64,000 nucleotides of DNA from contig OZ240210.1 in the NCBI GenBank assembly GCA_965197495.1, positions 3,286,001-3,350,000 on the forward strand. Direction: 5' to 3'. The notes under the pieces are model-generated. The model had not been told where the DNA came from. It searched no databases and saw nothing but the letters and a program-made list of their open reading frames with translations. Of the stretch, positions 52,227 through 60,619 are shown one piece after another. This DNA comes from SMYC01 sp965197495. GTDB taxonomy: Bacteria > Acidobacteriota > Vicinamibacteria > Marinacidobacterales > SMYC01. Each line of letters starts with the position of its first letter. The first letter of the stretch is position 1. The position numbers were made by a program, and so were the translations under genes.

Positions 52227-52970
52227 GTGGCCAAGAACGTTAAAGAAATGGATGTGCCCAAGAAAGAGCTTTTCGATCTCGTCCTTACGCCCGACTCGAC
52301 TACCTCGGGAAGGTCTTTCATGACCTTTATGACGTCTCTGCTCATTCAGGGCGGAATTGTGGCAGCCATGGTCATCGTTCCCTTGATGGCGACCGACAAT
52401 CTGCCGACGCCGGAGGGGATCATGAGTTTCATGGCCCAACCGCCGCCACCACCACCACCACCGCCGCCGCCGCCGCCGCCGAAAGCGCGGCCGAGACCGC
52501 CGCGTCCCGTGCTCGCCACGACGCCGGAGTTCGTGGCGCCCGTCGAGATCCCGGATGAAATCGGGATGGACGACCTTGGGGATTTCGGTATCGCGGGTGG
52601 TGTCGAAGGCGGCGTCCCGGGCGGCGTCATCGGCGGCATCGTGGGCGGGCTTCCGGACGCGCCTCCCCCGCCGGTAAAGGCAGAGCCGGTGCGCGTGGGC
52701 GGTGATATCCGTCCGCCGCAGAAGGTCAAAGATGTCAACCCGAAATATCCCGATATCGCCAAGCAGGCGCGGGTGCAGGGTATCGTCATCCTCGAAGCCA
52801 TCATCGATCCTGCGGGAAACGTCACGAACGTGCGCGTTCTGCGCTCCATCCCGCTCCTGGATCAGTCGGCCATCGACGCCGTGAGGCAGTGGAAATACGA
52901 GCCCACGTTGCTGAACGGCGTGCCGGTGCCGATCGTGATGACGGTGACGGTTAATTTCACATTGGGTTAG
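52227..52970 (+). CDS. TonB-family energy-transducer protein 2
   Basis: The 247-residue protein starts at GTG 52227 behind AAAGGAG. It has one membrane helix (LLIQGGIVAAMVIVPLMA), an uninterrupted run of 14 prolines, a Gly-rich GGVEGGVPGGVIGG segment and a TonB C-terminal domain (QARVQGIVILEAIIDPAGNV to AVRQWKYEPTLLNGVP). It is followed by exbB and two exbD genes, so this is the inner-membrane motor operon. The proline run is encoded by CCR codons prone to slippage. Confidence 0.88.
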   Translation: MAKNVKEMDVPKKELFDLVLTPDSTTSGRSFMTFMTSLLIQGGIVAAMVIVPLMATDNLPTPEGIMSFMAQPPPPPPPPPPPPPPKARPRPPRPVLATTPEFVAPVEIPDEIGMDDLGDFGIAGGVEGGVPGGVIGGIVGGLPDAPPPPVKAEPVRVGGDIRPPQKVKDVNPKYPDIAKQARVQGIVILEAIIDPAGNVTNVRVLRSIPLLDQSAIDAVRQWKYEPTLLNGVPVPIVMTVTVNFTLG

Positions 52971-53065
52971 TTTCTTTTGATGGTTGTTTTATCTTTTAAC
53001 GAGTTCGTACCCCACCAGAGTGGCCGTTCTGAGCTCAGAGCACCTAAGGCAAACAGGAGGAAATA

Positions 53066-53743
53066 ATGTCGTTTAGCTTAATCGATATTTGGCAGCACAT
53101 GGGATTCACCGCGAGGGCAGTGAACTTCACCTTGTTGATCATGTCCATTTATTCCTTGAGCGTGATGATCGAGCGGTGGATGACCTTCCGCAAAGCGAAG
53201 AAGCAGTCCAGAGTCTACGCGCCGAAGGTGGCCAAGCTGTTGAAAGACGGCAAGATCGAGGAAGCCATCAAGGCTTCGGCCGTGAAGGACGTGAAGAGCA
53301 GCCACCTGGCGAGAGTTCTTCTTGCGGGCCTTCAAGAGTACCAGTACCAGAAAGAGAGTGGGGAAGGATCCCGCGCCGACATGATGGAAGCGGCTCACCG
53401 CGCGATCGAGCGCGCCACCGCGCTCAACCTCACCGACCTCAAGAGGGGCCTCTCGGGTCTCGCCACGGTCGGTGCGACGGCTGTTTTCGTCGGCCTCTTC
53501 GGAACGGTTGCGGGCATCATCAACGCTTTTCGCGGCATGGCTCTCACGGGATCCGGTGGCATCGGCGCCGTCTCGGCCGGAATCGCCGAGGCTCTCGTCG
53601 CCACGGCTTTTGGTCTCTTCGTGGCGATCCCGGCAGTGTGGGCGTTCAACTATCTCATCGCGCGCGTGGAAGGCTTCACCGTCGAGATGGACAACAGCGC
53701 CTCCGAGCTCATCGACTACATGGCCAAGAGGACGGCCGGCTAA
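53066..53743 (+). CDS. exbB: ExbB/TolQ/MotA-type proton-channel protein
   Basis: The 225-residue protein has three membrane helices and the family core GLSGLATVGATAVFVGLFGTV and AGIAEALVATAFGLFVAIPAV. It forms the proton-conducting complex with ExbD that drives TonB. A consensus ribosome-binding site AGGAGG lies 5 bp before the ATG. Assigned to ExbB rather than TolQ because of the adjacent tonB genes; TolQ cannot be strictly excluded. Confidence 0.9.
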   Translation: MSFSLIDIWQHMGFTARAVNFTLLIMSIYSLSVMIERWMTFRKAKKQSRVYAPKVAKLLKDGKIEEAIKASAVKDVKSSHLARVLLAGLQEYQYQKESGEGSRADMMEAAHRAIERATALNLTDLKRGLSGLATVGATAVFVGLFGTVAGIINAFRGMALTGSGGIGAVSAGIAEALVATAFGLFVAIPAVWAFNYLIARVEGFTVEMDNSASELIDYMAKRTAG

Positions 53744-53797
53744 ACTGCTGTCGTCGCATTGAGCATTAAGCAATGACGCAGTAAAGGAGACACTGAT

Positions 53798-54217
53798 ATG
53801 GGAATGAGATTGAGCGCAGGCCGAAAGGACGATCTCAACAGCCAGATCAACGTGACGCCGCTTGCGGACGTCATGCTGGTTCTGCTCATCATCTTCATGG
53901 TCATTACCCCTCTGCTCCAAAAAGGCGTCGACGTCAAGCTTCCGGTAGCGGAATATTCCAGGGAGCATCCGGACACTGAGGACGTCGTCAACGTAGCCAT
54001 CCGGCTGGACCTCACGATCTTTCTCAACATGCAGCCGGTAGCCGAAGCCCTGCTCGTCACCCAGCTTTCGGAAGCCTTCGCAAGCAAAACGGAGCGAATT
54101 CTTTTTCTCAAGGCAGATGAGGGATTGGAATACCGCGATGTCATGCGGGTGATGGAGCTTTGCCGCGACGCAGGAGCCGACGAAATCGGCTTGATCACGG
54201 AGAGAAAGACCGGCTAG
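53798..54217 (+). CDS. exbD: ExbD/TolR-family protein, first copy
   Basis: The 139-residue protein has a short cytoplasmic tail, one helix with the proton-carrying Asp (INVTPLADVMLVLLIIFMVI), and a periplasmic domain ending with EIGLITERK. It is preceded by AAAGGAG. The second ExbD follows after 39 bp; in systems with two ExbD-like proteins both may sit in one complex. Confidence 0.88.
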   Translation: MGMRLSAGRKDDLNSQINVTPLADVMLVLLIIFMVITPLLQKGVDVKLPVAEYSREHPDTEDVVNVAIRLDLTIFLNMQPVAEALLVTQLSEAFASKTERILFLKADEGLEYRDVMRVMELCRDAGADEIGLITERKTG

Positions 54218-54256
54218 TTCGTCTTCCATAGCCTTTCAAAGGAGCGATCTTATGGA

Positions 54257-54700
54257 ATGCAAACAAGTGGAGGTGCTGCTGCTGGCGGTGCGATGAAGGA
54301 TATCAATGTGACACCGGTTATCGACGTCATGTTGGTGCTGCTCATCATCTTCATGGTGGTGACGCCACTGACCCAAGCGGGCCACGACGTAGAGCTGCCC
54401 GAATCAGCGGAAAACCTCGCGGAAGACACCCCGCCCGATCCAAACCAGCTAGTGCTCAATATCGACGCGGCGGGCAATGTGACCATCAACAAGCAACCGA
54501 TCACGCTCGATGAGCTCCCGCTTCGCATTCGAGACATCTTCGAGACCCGTTCGGACAAGACGCTCTTCCTCCGTGCTGATCCTTCGCTGAAGTACGGCGA
54601 GATCGTCGCGATCCTGGACGTGGCTCGAGGAAATGGAGTGGAGCGCATTGGGATCGTCCCGCCGGATCCGTTCGCGGCCGGCGGCGGCGGAAGGCCCTAG
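54257..54700 (+). CDS. exbD: ExbD/TolR-family protein, second copy
   Basis: The 147-residue protein has the membrane motif INVTPVIDVMLVLLIIFMVV and a periplasmic domain (LFLRADPSLKYGEIVAIL, ERIGIVPP). The start is ATG 54257 (MQTSGGAAAGG) with AAAGGAG 12 bp upstream; an overlapping ATG at 54251 opens only a 14-codon frame. An intrinsic terminator follows, ending the operon. Confidence 0.88.
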   Translation: MQTSGGAAAGGAMKDINVTPVIDVMLVLLIIFMVVTPLTQAGHDVELPESAENLAEDTPPDPNQLVLNIDAAGNVTINKQPITLDELPLRIRDIFETRSDKTLFLRADPSLKYGEIVAILDVARGNGVERIGIVPPDPFAAGGGGRP

Positions 54701-54721
54701 CGATTTTCACTCGTAATTCTA

Positions 54722-54761
54722 GCCGGGAGCGTCGAGCGCGGCGCCTCCCGGCCTTTTTCTT
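54722..54761 (+). terminator. Intrinsic terminator after the second exbD
   Basis: Stem GCCGGGAG (54722-54729) pairs with CTCCCGGC (54745-54752) and is followed by CTTTTTCTTTT-type sequence. It closes the tonB2-exbB-exbD-exbD operon. Confidence 0.85.
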
Positions 54762-54819
54762 TTGTCGGTAGCCGTCTGGCCGGATAGCGCCACCTCGTCG
54801 ACGACCGACCTTGCGACCG

Positions 54820-54848
54820 TTGGGGACCGCGCTCGGGTCGCGCATAAT
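54820..54848 (+). promoter_or_regulatory. Promoter candidate for the FHA gene
   Basis: TTGGGG (54820-54825), 17-bp spacer and CATAAT (54843-54848; five of six matches to the consensus) lie 16 bp before the ATG at 54865. Together with the preceding terminator they make the FHA gene a separate unit. Confidence 0.55.
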
Positions 54849-54864
54849 AGGCGCCGAGGTTCCA

Positions 54865-55128
54865 ATGAGCGACGAGTCCCAGCGACCAATGAGCGACGAG
54901 TCCCAGCGACCAATGAGCGACGAGTCCCAGCGACCAATGAGCGACGAGTCCCAGCGACCAATGAGCGACGAGTCCCAGCGACCAATGAGCGACGAGTCCC
55001 AGCGACCAATGAGCGACGAGTCCCAGCGACCAATGAGCGACGAGTCCCAGCGACCAATGAGCGACGAGTCCCAGCGACCAATGAGCGACGAGTCCCGGCG
55101 ACGAGCAAGTGACGAGTCCCGGATATTT
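54865..55128 (+). repeat. 24-bp tandem repeat, nine perfect and two decayed units
   Basis: The unit ATGAGCGACGAGTCCCAGCG plus ACCA repeats nine times without change from 54865 to 55080, followed by a variant at 55081 and a decayed unit at 55105. Each unit is eight codons (MSDESQRP), so changes in copy number keep the frame. Confidence 0.95.
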
Positions 55129-56169
55129 TGGGTCAGCAGCGACTCGGACCCCCCGTCCACGTCCAGGAACGAAAAGACCGTGTTGGGTCTTTCCGTCGAC
55201 GATGTCCTCCCATCGACGACCCGCATGCCACTGCGGGAGCAGTTCACGAAGCACTACGCCCAGATTCGTGAGTGGCTCACGGCGCACGCGGAACGTCCGG
55301 GCGTCACGCTCCTTGCGATGAGCGCCGACGCGTTGCACGGAGCCGCGTTTCTGGCAGCGAAGCCGGATCTCGTGAGCACCGCAACCATCGGGCGTCACTC
55401 CAAGGCGGACCTCCGCCTCAAAGACGACGCGAGCTTGTCGCTGCGGCACGTCGCGTTGCTGCTGTTCCCGTGCCAGGCGCCGGTCCGTGGGTGCCGCTAT
55501 CGGTTGCTCGATTTGCGGTCCGCGACTGCGTTTGTCGACGAACGAGGGAAGAGGCTCAGAGCGCTCGAAGCGGACGGACCTGCTTTTGTTCGCCTGGGCC
55601 ACTACACGCTGCTTACCTTCGCCACGATCGGCGCGGACGCGCCTTGGCCGGACGACCCCGACGCGGGCTGGGCTCAGATTCCGCCCCGCCTCTACCTCGA
55701 CGAGGTCGAGACGGACGAGAAATCAAATCAGTGGGAAGCCGAGAGCGACAAAGCATGGGAGGTCGAAAATCTGCCCTCGATCTCCTCGTCTCCGACCCTC
55801 GTTCACAACGTCGCCGGTCCCGAGATGGCGGTCCACGCGCTCGTCGACGAGAACGAAACGCCGTATGGCGAGCTGCTCATTACCTCGTCGCGTGGTGTCG
55901 CGACGGTCATCCTCGGGCGCCGCGCCGTACAGTCGGGGATTCTGCTCGGCCGCTCCCGCCGCTGCGATGCCGGCAGAGTTCTGGCGGACCGAACAATCTC
56001 GCGCGTGCATCTTCTCGTCATCGAGATCGCGGGCGTCCTATACGCGATCGACACCGCGAGCTCGAACGGTGTGTTCGACCACGACGCCCGCGAACGCGCC
56101 TCCCGCCTGGAGCCCGGTACCTCTCTGTCTCTCGGCGACGTCGCTACTGTGGAGTGGAGTGCCCGCTAG
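54865..56169 (+). CDS. Double FHA-domain protein with N-terminal octapeptide repeat
   Basis: The 434-residue protein begins with about 88 residues of MSDESQRP repeats, an acidic and Ser-rich tract. Two forkhead-associated-like domains follow. The first, near residues 165-265, has TIGRHSKADLRL and SLRHVALLLF. The second, near 345-430, has ILLGRSRRCD, TISRVHLLVI and SSNGVF. FHA domains bind phosphothreonine peptides, so a role in Ser/Thr-kinase signalling is likely. The start is ATG 54865 (GAGG 5 bp upstream), but every repeat unit offers another in-frame ATG. The stop TAG lies in the CTAG next to an IS end, so the native 3' end may be altered. Confidence 0.8.
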   Translation: MSDESQRPMSDESQRPMSDESQRPMSDESQRPMSDESQRPMSDESQRPMSDESQRPMSDESQRPMSDESQRPMSDESRRRASDESRIFWVSSDSDPPSTSRNEKTVLGLSVDDVLPSTTRMPLREQFTKHYAQIREWLTAHAERPGVTLLAMSADALHGAAFLAAKPDLVSTATIGRHSKADLRLKDDASLSLRHVALLLFPCQAPVRGCRYRLLDLRSATAFVDERGKRLRALEADGPAFVRLGHYTLLTFATIGADAPWPDDPDAGWAQIPPRLYLDEVETDEKSNQWEAESDKAWEVENLPSISSSPTLVHNVAGPEMAVHALVDENETPYGELLITSSRGVATVILGRRAVQSGILLGRSRRCDAGRVLADRTISRVHLLVIEIAGVLYAIDTASSNGVFDHDARERASRLEPGTSLSLGDVATVEWSAR

Positions 56170-56640
56170 GCTGAAGTTCCTGGCTGAAAAAGCCAAGATC
56201 CGGTGTTGATCCAATGAGATAGTTGGAATCAATGGTGCTGGCTTCTGTCTACACGGTGATACCTTTGAGCAGGTCGTAGGCTCTCTGCTGTTTCGAGTCC
56301 GGAGTTGTCGTGACATCGAAGGTGGGCTCGTCGGGTCCGGCTTCCGGTCGCCGACATTTGTTTCGGACGATGTTGCTGAGAAGGCGCAGCAGCGTGCGGA
56401 AGCTGGAAGCTCGACTCCCATCGTCAAGCTTCTTGGTTTGTATCTTGCGCAGGGCGGCCTCGGAGCGCTTCGCCGGAGCAACCGGGTCACGCCTGGCCTT
56501 CGCCTGCTGGTCCTCGTCAGAGAATAGCAGCGGCCGCCAAGCCTCCATCATGTGCCACAGGACGTAGTAGGCCAGCATGCACAAGAAGACGTGCGCCCGG
56601 ACTCGGTTTTCGCGCCGGTGACGGATCGGCCGCACCTTTA
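56170..56640 (-). mobile_element. IS1634-like element IS-B, copy 1 (left part only)
   Basis: It begins GCTGAAGTTCCTGGCTG beside the FHA stop and matches 60620-61090. It breaks off after CGCACCTTTA at 56640, where another IS end in the opposite orientation begins. It encodes the last 130 or so residues of an IS-B transposase (56249-56640). The rest is lost. Confidence 0.85.
56249..56640 (-). pseudogene. IS-B transposase, C-terminal fragment
   Basis: The frame matches the end of the intact IS-B transposase (60699-62378), from KVRPIRHRRENRVRAH to the shared LLKGITV end. The catalytic Asp and Glu residues are missing. The open frame runs on into IS sequence as a short unrelated N-terminus (MGIHTVSGFIRPRNF). 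Confidence 0.88.
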
Positions 56641-56642
56641 GT

Positions 56643-56707
56643 CTGAAGTTCCTTGGTCGAATGAACCCACTGACAGTGTGAATCCCCAATGATTACGCGT
56701 CTTTAGG
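56643..56707 (+). mobile_element. Terminal 65 bp of an inverted IS-B copy
   Basis: CTGAAGTTCCTTGGTCG to the TTTAGG at 56702-56707 is the reverse complement of the IS-B right end at 62465-62528 with one or two changes. It sits in the TTTAG of IS-B copy 1. The remainder of this copy is gone, because the next element (IS-A) interrupts it at TTTAGG. Confidence 0.8.
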
Positions 56708-57179
56708 CTGAAGTTCCTTGCTGAAAAAGCCAAGATCCGGTGTTGATCCAATAAGATAGATGGAATCAATGGTGCTGGCTTCTGTCTACACGGTGATACC
56801 TTTGAGCAAGTCGTAGGCTCTCTGCTGTTTCGAGTCCGGAGTTGTCGTGACATCGAAGGTGGGCTCGTCGGGTCCGGCTTCCGGTCGCCGACATTTGTTT
56901 CGGACGATGTTGCTGAGAAGGCGCAGCAGCGTGCGGAAGCTGGAAGCTGGTCTCCCATCGTCAAGCTTCTTGGTGTGTATCTTGCGCAGGGCTGCGTCGG
57001 AGCGCTGCGCCGGAGCGACGGGGTCACGCTCGGCCTTCGCCTGCTGCTCCTCGTCAGAGAATACTAGTGGGCGCCAAACCTCCATCATGTGCCACAGGAC
57101 GTAGTAGGCCAGCATGCACAAGAAGATGTGCGCCCGGACTCGGTTTTCGCGCCGGTGACGAATCGGCCGCACCTTTAGG

Positions 57180-59391
57180 CTGAAGTTCCTTGCTGAAAAA
57201 GCCAAGATCCGGTGTTGATCCAATAAGATAGATGGAATCAATGGTGCTGGCTTCTGTCTACACGGTGATACCTTTGAGCAAGTCGTAGGCTCTCTGCTGT
57301 TTCGAGTCCGGAGTTGTCGTGACATCGAAGGTGGGCTCGTCGGGTCCGGCTTCCGGTCGCCGACATTTGTTTCGGACGATGTTGCTGAGAAGGCGCAGCA
57401 GCGTGCGGAAGCTGGAAGCTGGTCTCCCATCGTCAAGCTTCTTGGTGTGTATCTTGCGCAGGGCTGCGTCGGAGCGTTGCGCCGGAGCGACGGGGTCACG
57501 CTCGGCCTTCGCCTGCTGCTCCTCGTCAGAGAATACTAGCGGGCGCCAAACCTCCATCATGTGCCACAGGACGTAGTAGGCCAGCATGCACAAGAAGATG
57601 TGCGCCCGGACTCGGTTTTCGCGCCGGTGACGAATCGGCCGCACCTTTAGGTCCATGCTCTTGAAGGAACGAAACGCCCTCTCGACCTGGGTCAGCAACT
57701 TGTAGCTGCGCACTGTGTCGTCGGTTTTCATCCGCTGCTCAGCAAGACTGGTGCGGATCACGTAGATGCCGTCAAGGGCAGCTTCCGTAGTGACCTTTGT
57801 GTCGTCGATTTCGAAGCTAAAGCGGTCGTCGCGAATGTCCAGCTTGAAGTGCTTGCCGACTTTGTACTTGTTGAGAACTCTGCCTACCCGCACACCGATT
57901 TTATCTTTACCATGCAGCTGGCCTCGCCCGATCCGTTGGCGAATCCGTTCCAACTGCTTAACGATCGTCCCCATGTGTCGCTTCCACCGCTGGAGCCGTT
58001 TGTTGGCGAGCTCAGAGTTGCCGTTGGCGAGGCGCGAGGCGTCGGCAGCCATCGTTGTCTCGTCTAGCTCGAAGTCGAAACCGTCGTCACGGATGTCGAG
58101 CCTATAGTACTTGCCGACCTTGTACTTGTTGAGGAGCTTTTTCACCGTAGCACGGATGTCCTCCTTGCCGTGCAAACGGCGCCGCTCGACCATCCGACAA
58201 ACCTTCTCCAGCTCCTTGCAGGTTGCTTCGAGCAGAGCACGACGCTTGTGACGCCGCCTCTCGGCCAGCTCCGGATTGCGGCAAGCGACCAGCCTCTCGT
58301 TGGGAAAATCCGGGTGCGTCAACTCAAACAGGTTCCGCCTGTCGAATAGCCCCATCTGGATCACCCCATCGTTAATGAGCTTGCGAATCGGTTCGGGACG
58401 CAGAGCGGTAATCCAGTCGATACCGTCCATCTCCCGTAACTCGTCGATCTGGGTCTGGGTGATCATTCCGCGGTCGCCCACCATCACAAACTGCTCGATG
58501 CCGAACCGCTCTTGCGCATTTTCTACCTGAGGCAACAGCGTTTTGGGATCGCCCGTGTTGCCCTCAAAGACGGATACCGACACGGGGATGCCGCGTTCGT
58601 TGGTCAGCAGGCCGTAGTTGACCTGCAGCTTGCCTTTCTTGCCGTCACGGTTGTATCCGAGCCTGGCCAGCGGACAACTCACCCCCTCGAAGTAGCTTGA
58701 GGTTAGGTCATAGAGCGCGAGGCCGTCGTTTTGGAGATGGCGCGCCGCGAGTTTCTTTTCGATGACCTCCTGGCGTTTGAGAACCCAGTCCATAGCGGCA
58801 TAGAGATCGTCTTCGCGGGCATCGCTCACCCCCAGGATTTCGGGCAGTGTGGTTGTGTGCCACCACAGGCTAGTCGCCAGCTTCGACTGCGGTTCGAGGA
58901 TCCGGGCGACTACCATGGCCACGACCAAATCCCGCTCTGGTGAGTGTCGAGAGCCAACGAGCTTTTCGAAACCGAGCTGTCTCATGGCACTGAGCACCGC
59001 GTCGACGTGGCCATGGTGCCGGGAGCCGTTCTCGACGATTTCGAAGGCGTCTTCGAGCGAAACGAGCTTTTGCCCCTTGAGTATGCGTCGGATGGCATCG
59101 ACCTGCTCGCTCGGCAGTTTGGACAGGTTGGCAAGTGTGCGCTTGCGCGGTTTCTTGCTCTTGGCATCCCGATAGGACTCACGGAGCAAAACGGCGGGTT
59201 TGGAGTTGCGGTTGGGCACGATATCGATGTGCATGGCTACTATATACACTATATAGGCATATATAACAACAACAAATACAATAAAACATGGCTACTAATT
59301 GCAGGCAAAAATCACACCTCTAGCGCTGTAACTCCATGCGACTAAAGGTACTTTACCGAAGCGTGGGAGGGCTTACTGGGCAGAACTTCAG
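57180..59391 (-). mobile_element. IS-A copy 3, complete (2212 bp)
   Basis: The ends are CTGAAGTTC and GAACTTCAG, flanked by the 6-bp duplication TTTAGG at 57174-57179 and 59392-59397. It is inserted into IS-A copy 2 in the same orientation. Length equals that of the copy at 2797-5008, 52 kb away. Confidence 0.92.
57258..59249 (-). CDS. IS1634-family transposase, 663 aa, intact (IS-A copy 3)
   Basis: It differs from the protein at 2875-4866 by a very few residues (for example GVSDAREDD against GVSDADEDD). The DDE residues are in DLTSSYFEG, VMVGDRGMI and LLTQVERAF. Two tandem copies of the insertion domain are present. This is one of two intact IS-A genes in the window and could drive transposition of all copies with intact ends. 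Confidence 0.92.
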   Translation of the reverse strand: MYIVAMHIDIVPNRNSKPAVLLRESYRDAKSKKPRKRTLANLSKLPSEQVDAIRRILKGQKLVSLEDAFEIVENGSRHHGHVDAVLSAMRQLGFEKLVGSRHSPERDLVVAMVVARILEPQSKLATSLWWHTTTLPEILGVSDAREDDLYAAMDWVLKRQEVIEKKLAARHLQNDGLALYDLTSSYFEGVSCPLARLGYNRDGKKGKLQVNYGLLTNERGIPVSVSVFEGNTGDPKTLLPQVENAQERFGIEQFVMVGDRGMITQTQIDELREMDGIDWITALRPEPIRKLINDGVIQMGLFDRRNLFELTHPDFPNERLVACRNPELAERRRHKRRALLEATCKELEKVCRMVERRRLHGKEDIRATVKKLLNKYKVGKYYRLDIRDDGFDFELDETTMAADASRLANGNSELANKRLQRWKRHMGTIVKQLERIRQRIGRGQLHGKDKIGVRVGRVLNKYKVGKHFKLDIRDDRFSFEIDDTKVTTEAALDGIYVIRTSLAEQRMKTDDTVRSYKLLTQVERAFRSFKSMDLKVRPIRHRRENRVRAHIFLCMLAYYVLWHMMEVWRPLVFSDEEQQAKAERDPVAPAQRSDAALRKIHTKKLDDGRPASSFRTLLRLLSNIVRNKCRRPEAGPDEPTFDVTTTPDSKQQRAYDLLKGITV

Positions 59392-60619
59392 TTTAGGTCC
59401 ATGCTCTTGAAGGAACGAAACGCCCTCTCGACCTGGGTCAGCAACTTGTAGCTGCGCACTGTGTCGTCGGTTTTCATCCGCTGCTCAGCAAGACTGGTGC
59501 GGATCACGTAGATGCCGTCAAGGGCAGCTTCCGTAGTGACCTTTGTGTCGTCGATTTCGAAGCTAAAGCGGTCGTCGCGAATGTCCAGCTTGAAGTGCTT
59601 GCCGACTTTGTACTTGTTGAGAACTTTGCCTACCCGCACACCGATTTTATCTTTACCATGCAGCTGACCTCGCCCGATCCGTTGGCGAATCCGTTCCAAC
59701 TGCTTAACGATCGTCCCCATGTGTCGCTTCCACCGCTGGAGCCGTTTGTTGGCGAGCTCAGAGTTGCCGTTGGCGAGGCGCGAGGCGTCGGCAGCCATCG
59801 TTGTCTCGTCTAGCTCGAAGTCGAAACCGTCGTCACGGATGTCGAGCCTATAGTACTTGCCGACCTTGTACTTGTTGAGGAGCTTTTTCACCGTAGCACG
59901 GATGTCCTCCTTGCCGTGCAAACGGCGCCGCTCGACCATCCGACAAACCTTCTCCAGCTCCTTGCAGGTTGCTTCGAGCAGAGCACGACGCTTGTGACGC
60001 CGCCTCTCGGCCAGCTCCGGATTGCGGCAAGCGACCAGCCTCTCGTTGGGAAAATCCGGGTGCGTCAACTCAAACAGGTTCCGCCTGTCGAATAGCCCCA
60101 TCTGGATCACCCCATCGTTAATGAGCTTGCGAATCGGTTCGGGACGCAGAGCGGTAATCCAGTCGATACCGTCCATCTCCCGTAACTCGTCGATCTGGGT
60201 CTGGGTGATCATTCCGCGGTCGCCCACCATCACAAACTGCTCGATGCCGAACCGCTCTTGCGCATTTTCTACCTGAGGCAACAGCGTTTTGGGATCGCCC
60301 GTGTTGCCCTCAAAGACCGATACCGACACGGGGATGCCGCGTTCGTTGGTCAGCAGGCCGTAGTTGACCTGCAGCTTGCCTTTCTTGCCGTCACGGTTGT
60401 ATCCGAGCCTGGCCAGCGGACAACTCACCCCCTCGAAGTAGCTTGAGGTTAGGTCATAGAGCGCGAGGCCGTCGTTTTGGAGATGGCGCGCCGCGAGTTT
60501 CTTTTCGATGACCTCCTGGCGTTTGAGAACCCAGTCCATGGCGGCATAGAGATCGTCTTCGTCGGCATCGCTCACCCCCAGGATTTCGGGCAGTGTGGTT
60601 GTGTGCCACCACAGGCTAG

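Noticed and set aside
54865..55128. CRISPR array
   Set aside because: The units are contiguous 24-bp repeats without spacers and are coding; no cas genes are in the window. The heptamer arrays likewise lack spacers.
54719..55602. Long antisense frames through the 24-bp repeat (repeating SLVAGTRR, LIGRWDSS)
   Set aside because: The repeat length is a multiple of three, so most frames stay open; the antisense frames have no start signals or recognisable domains.
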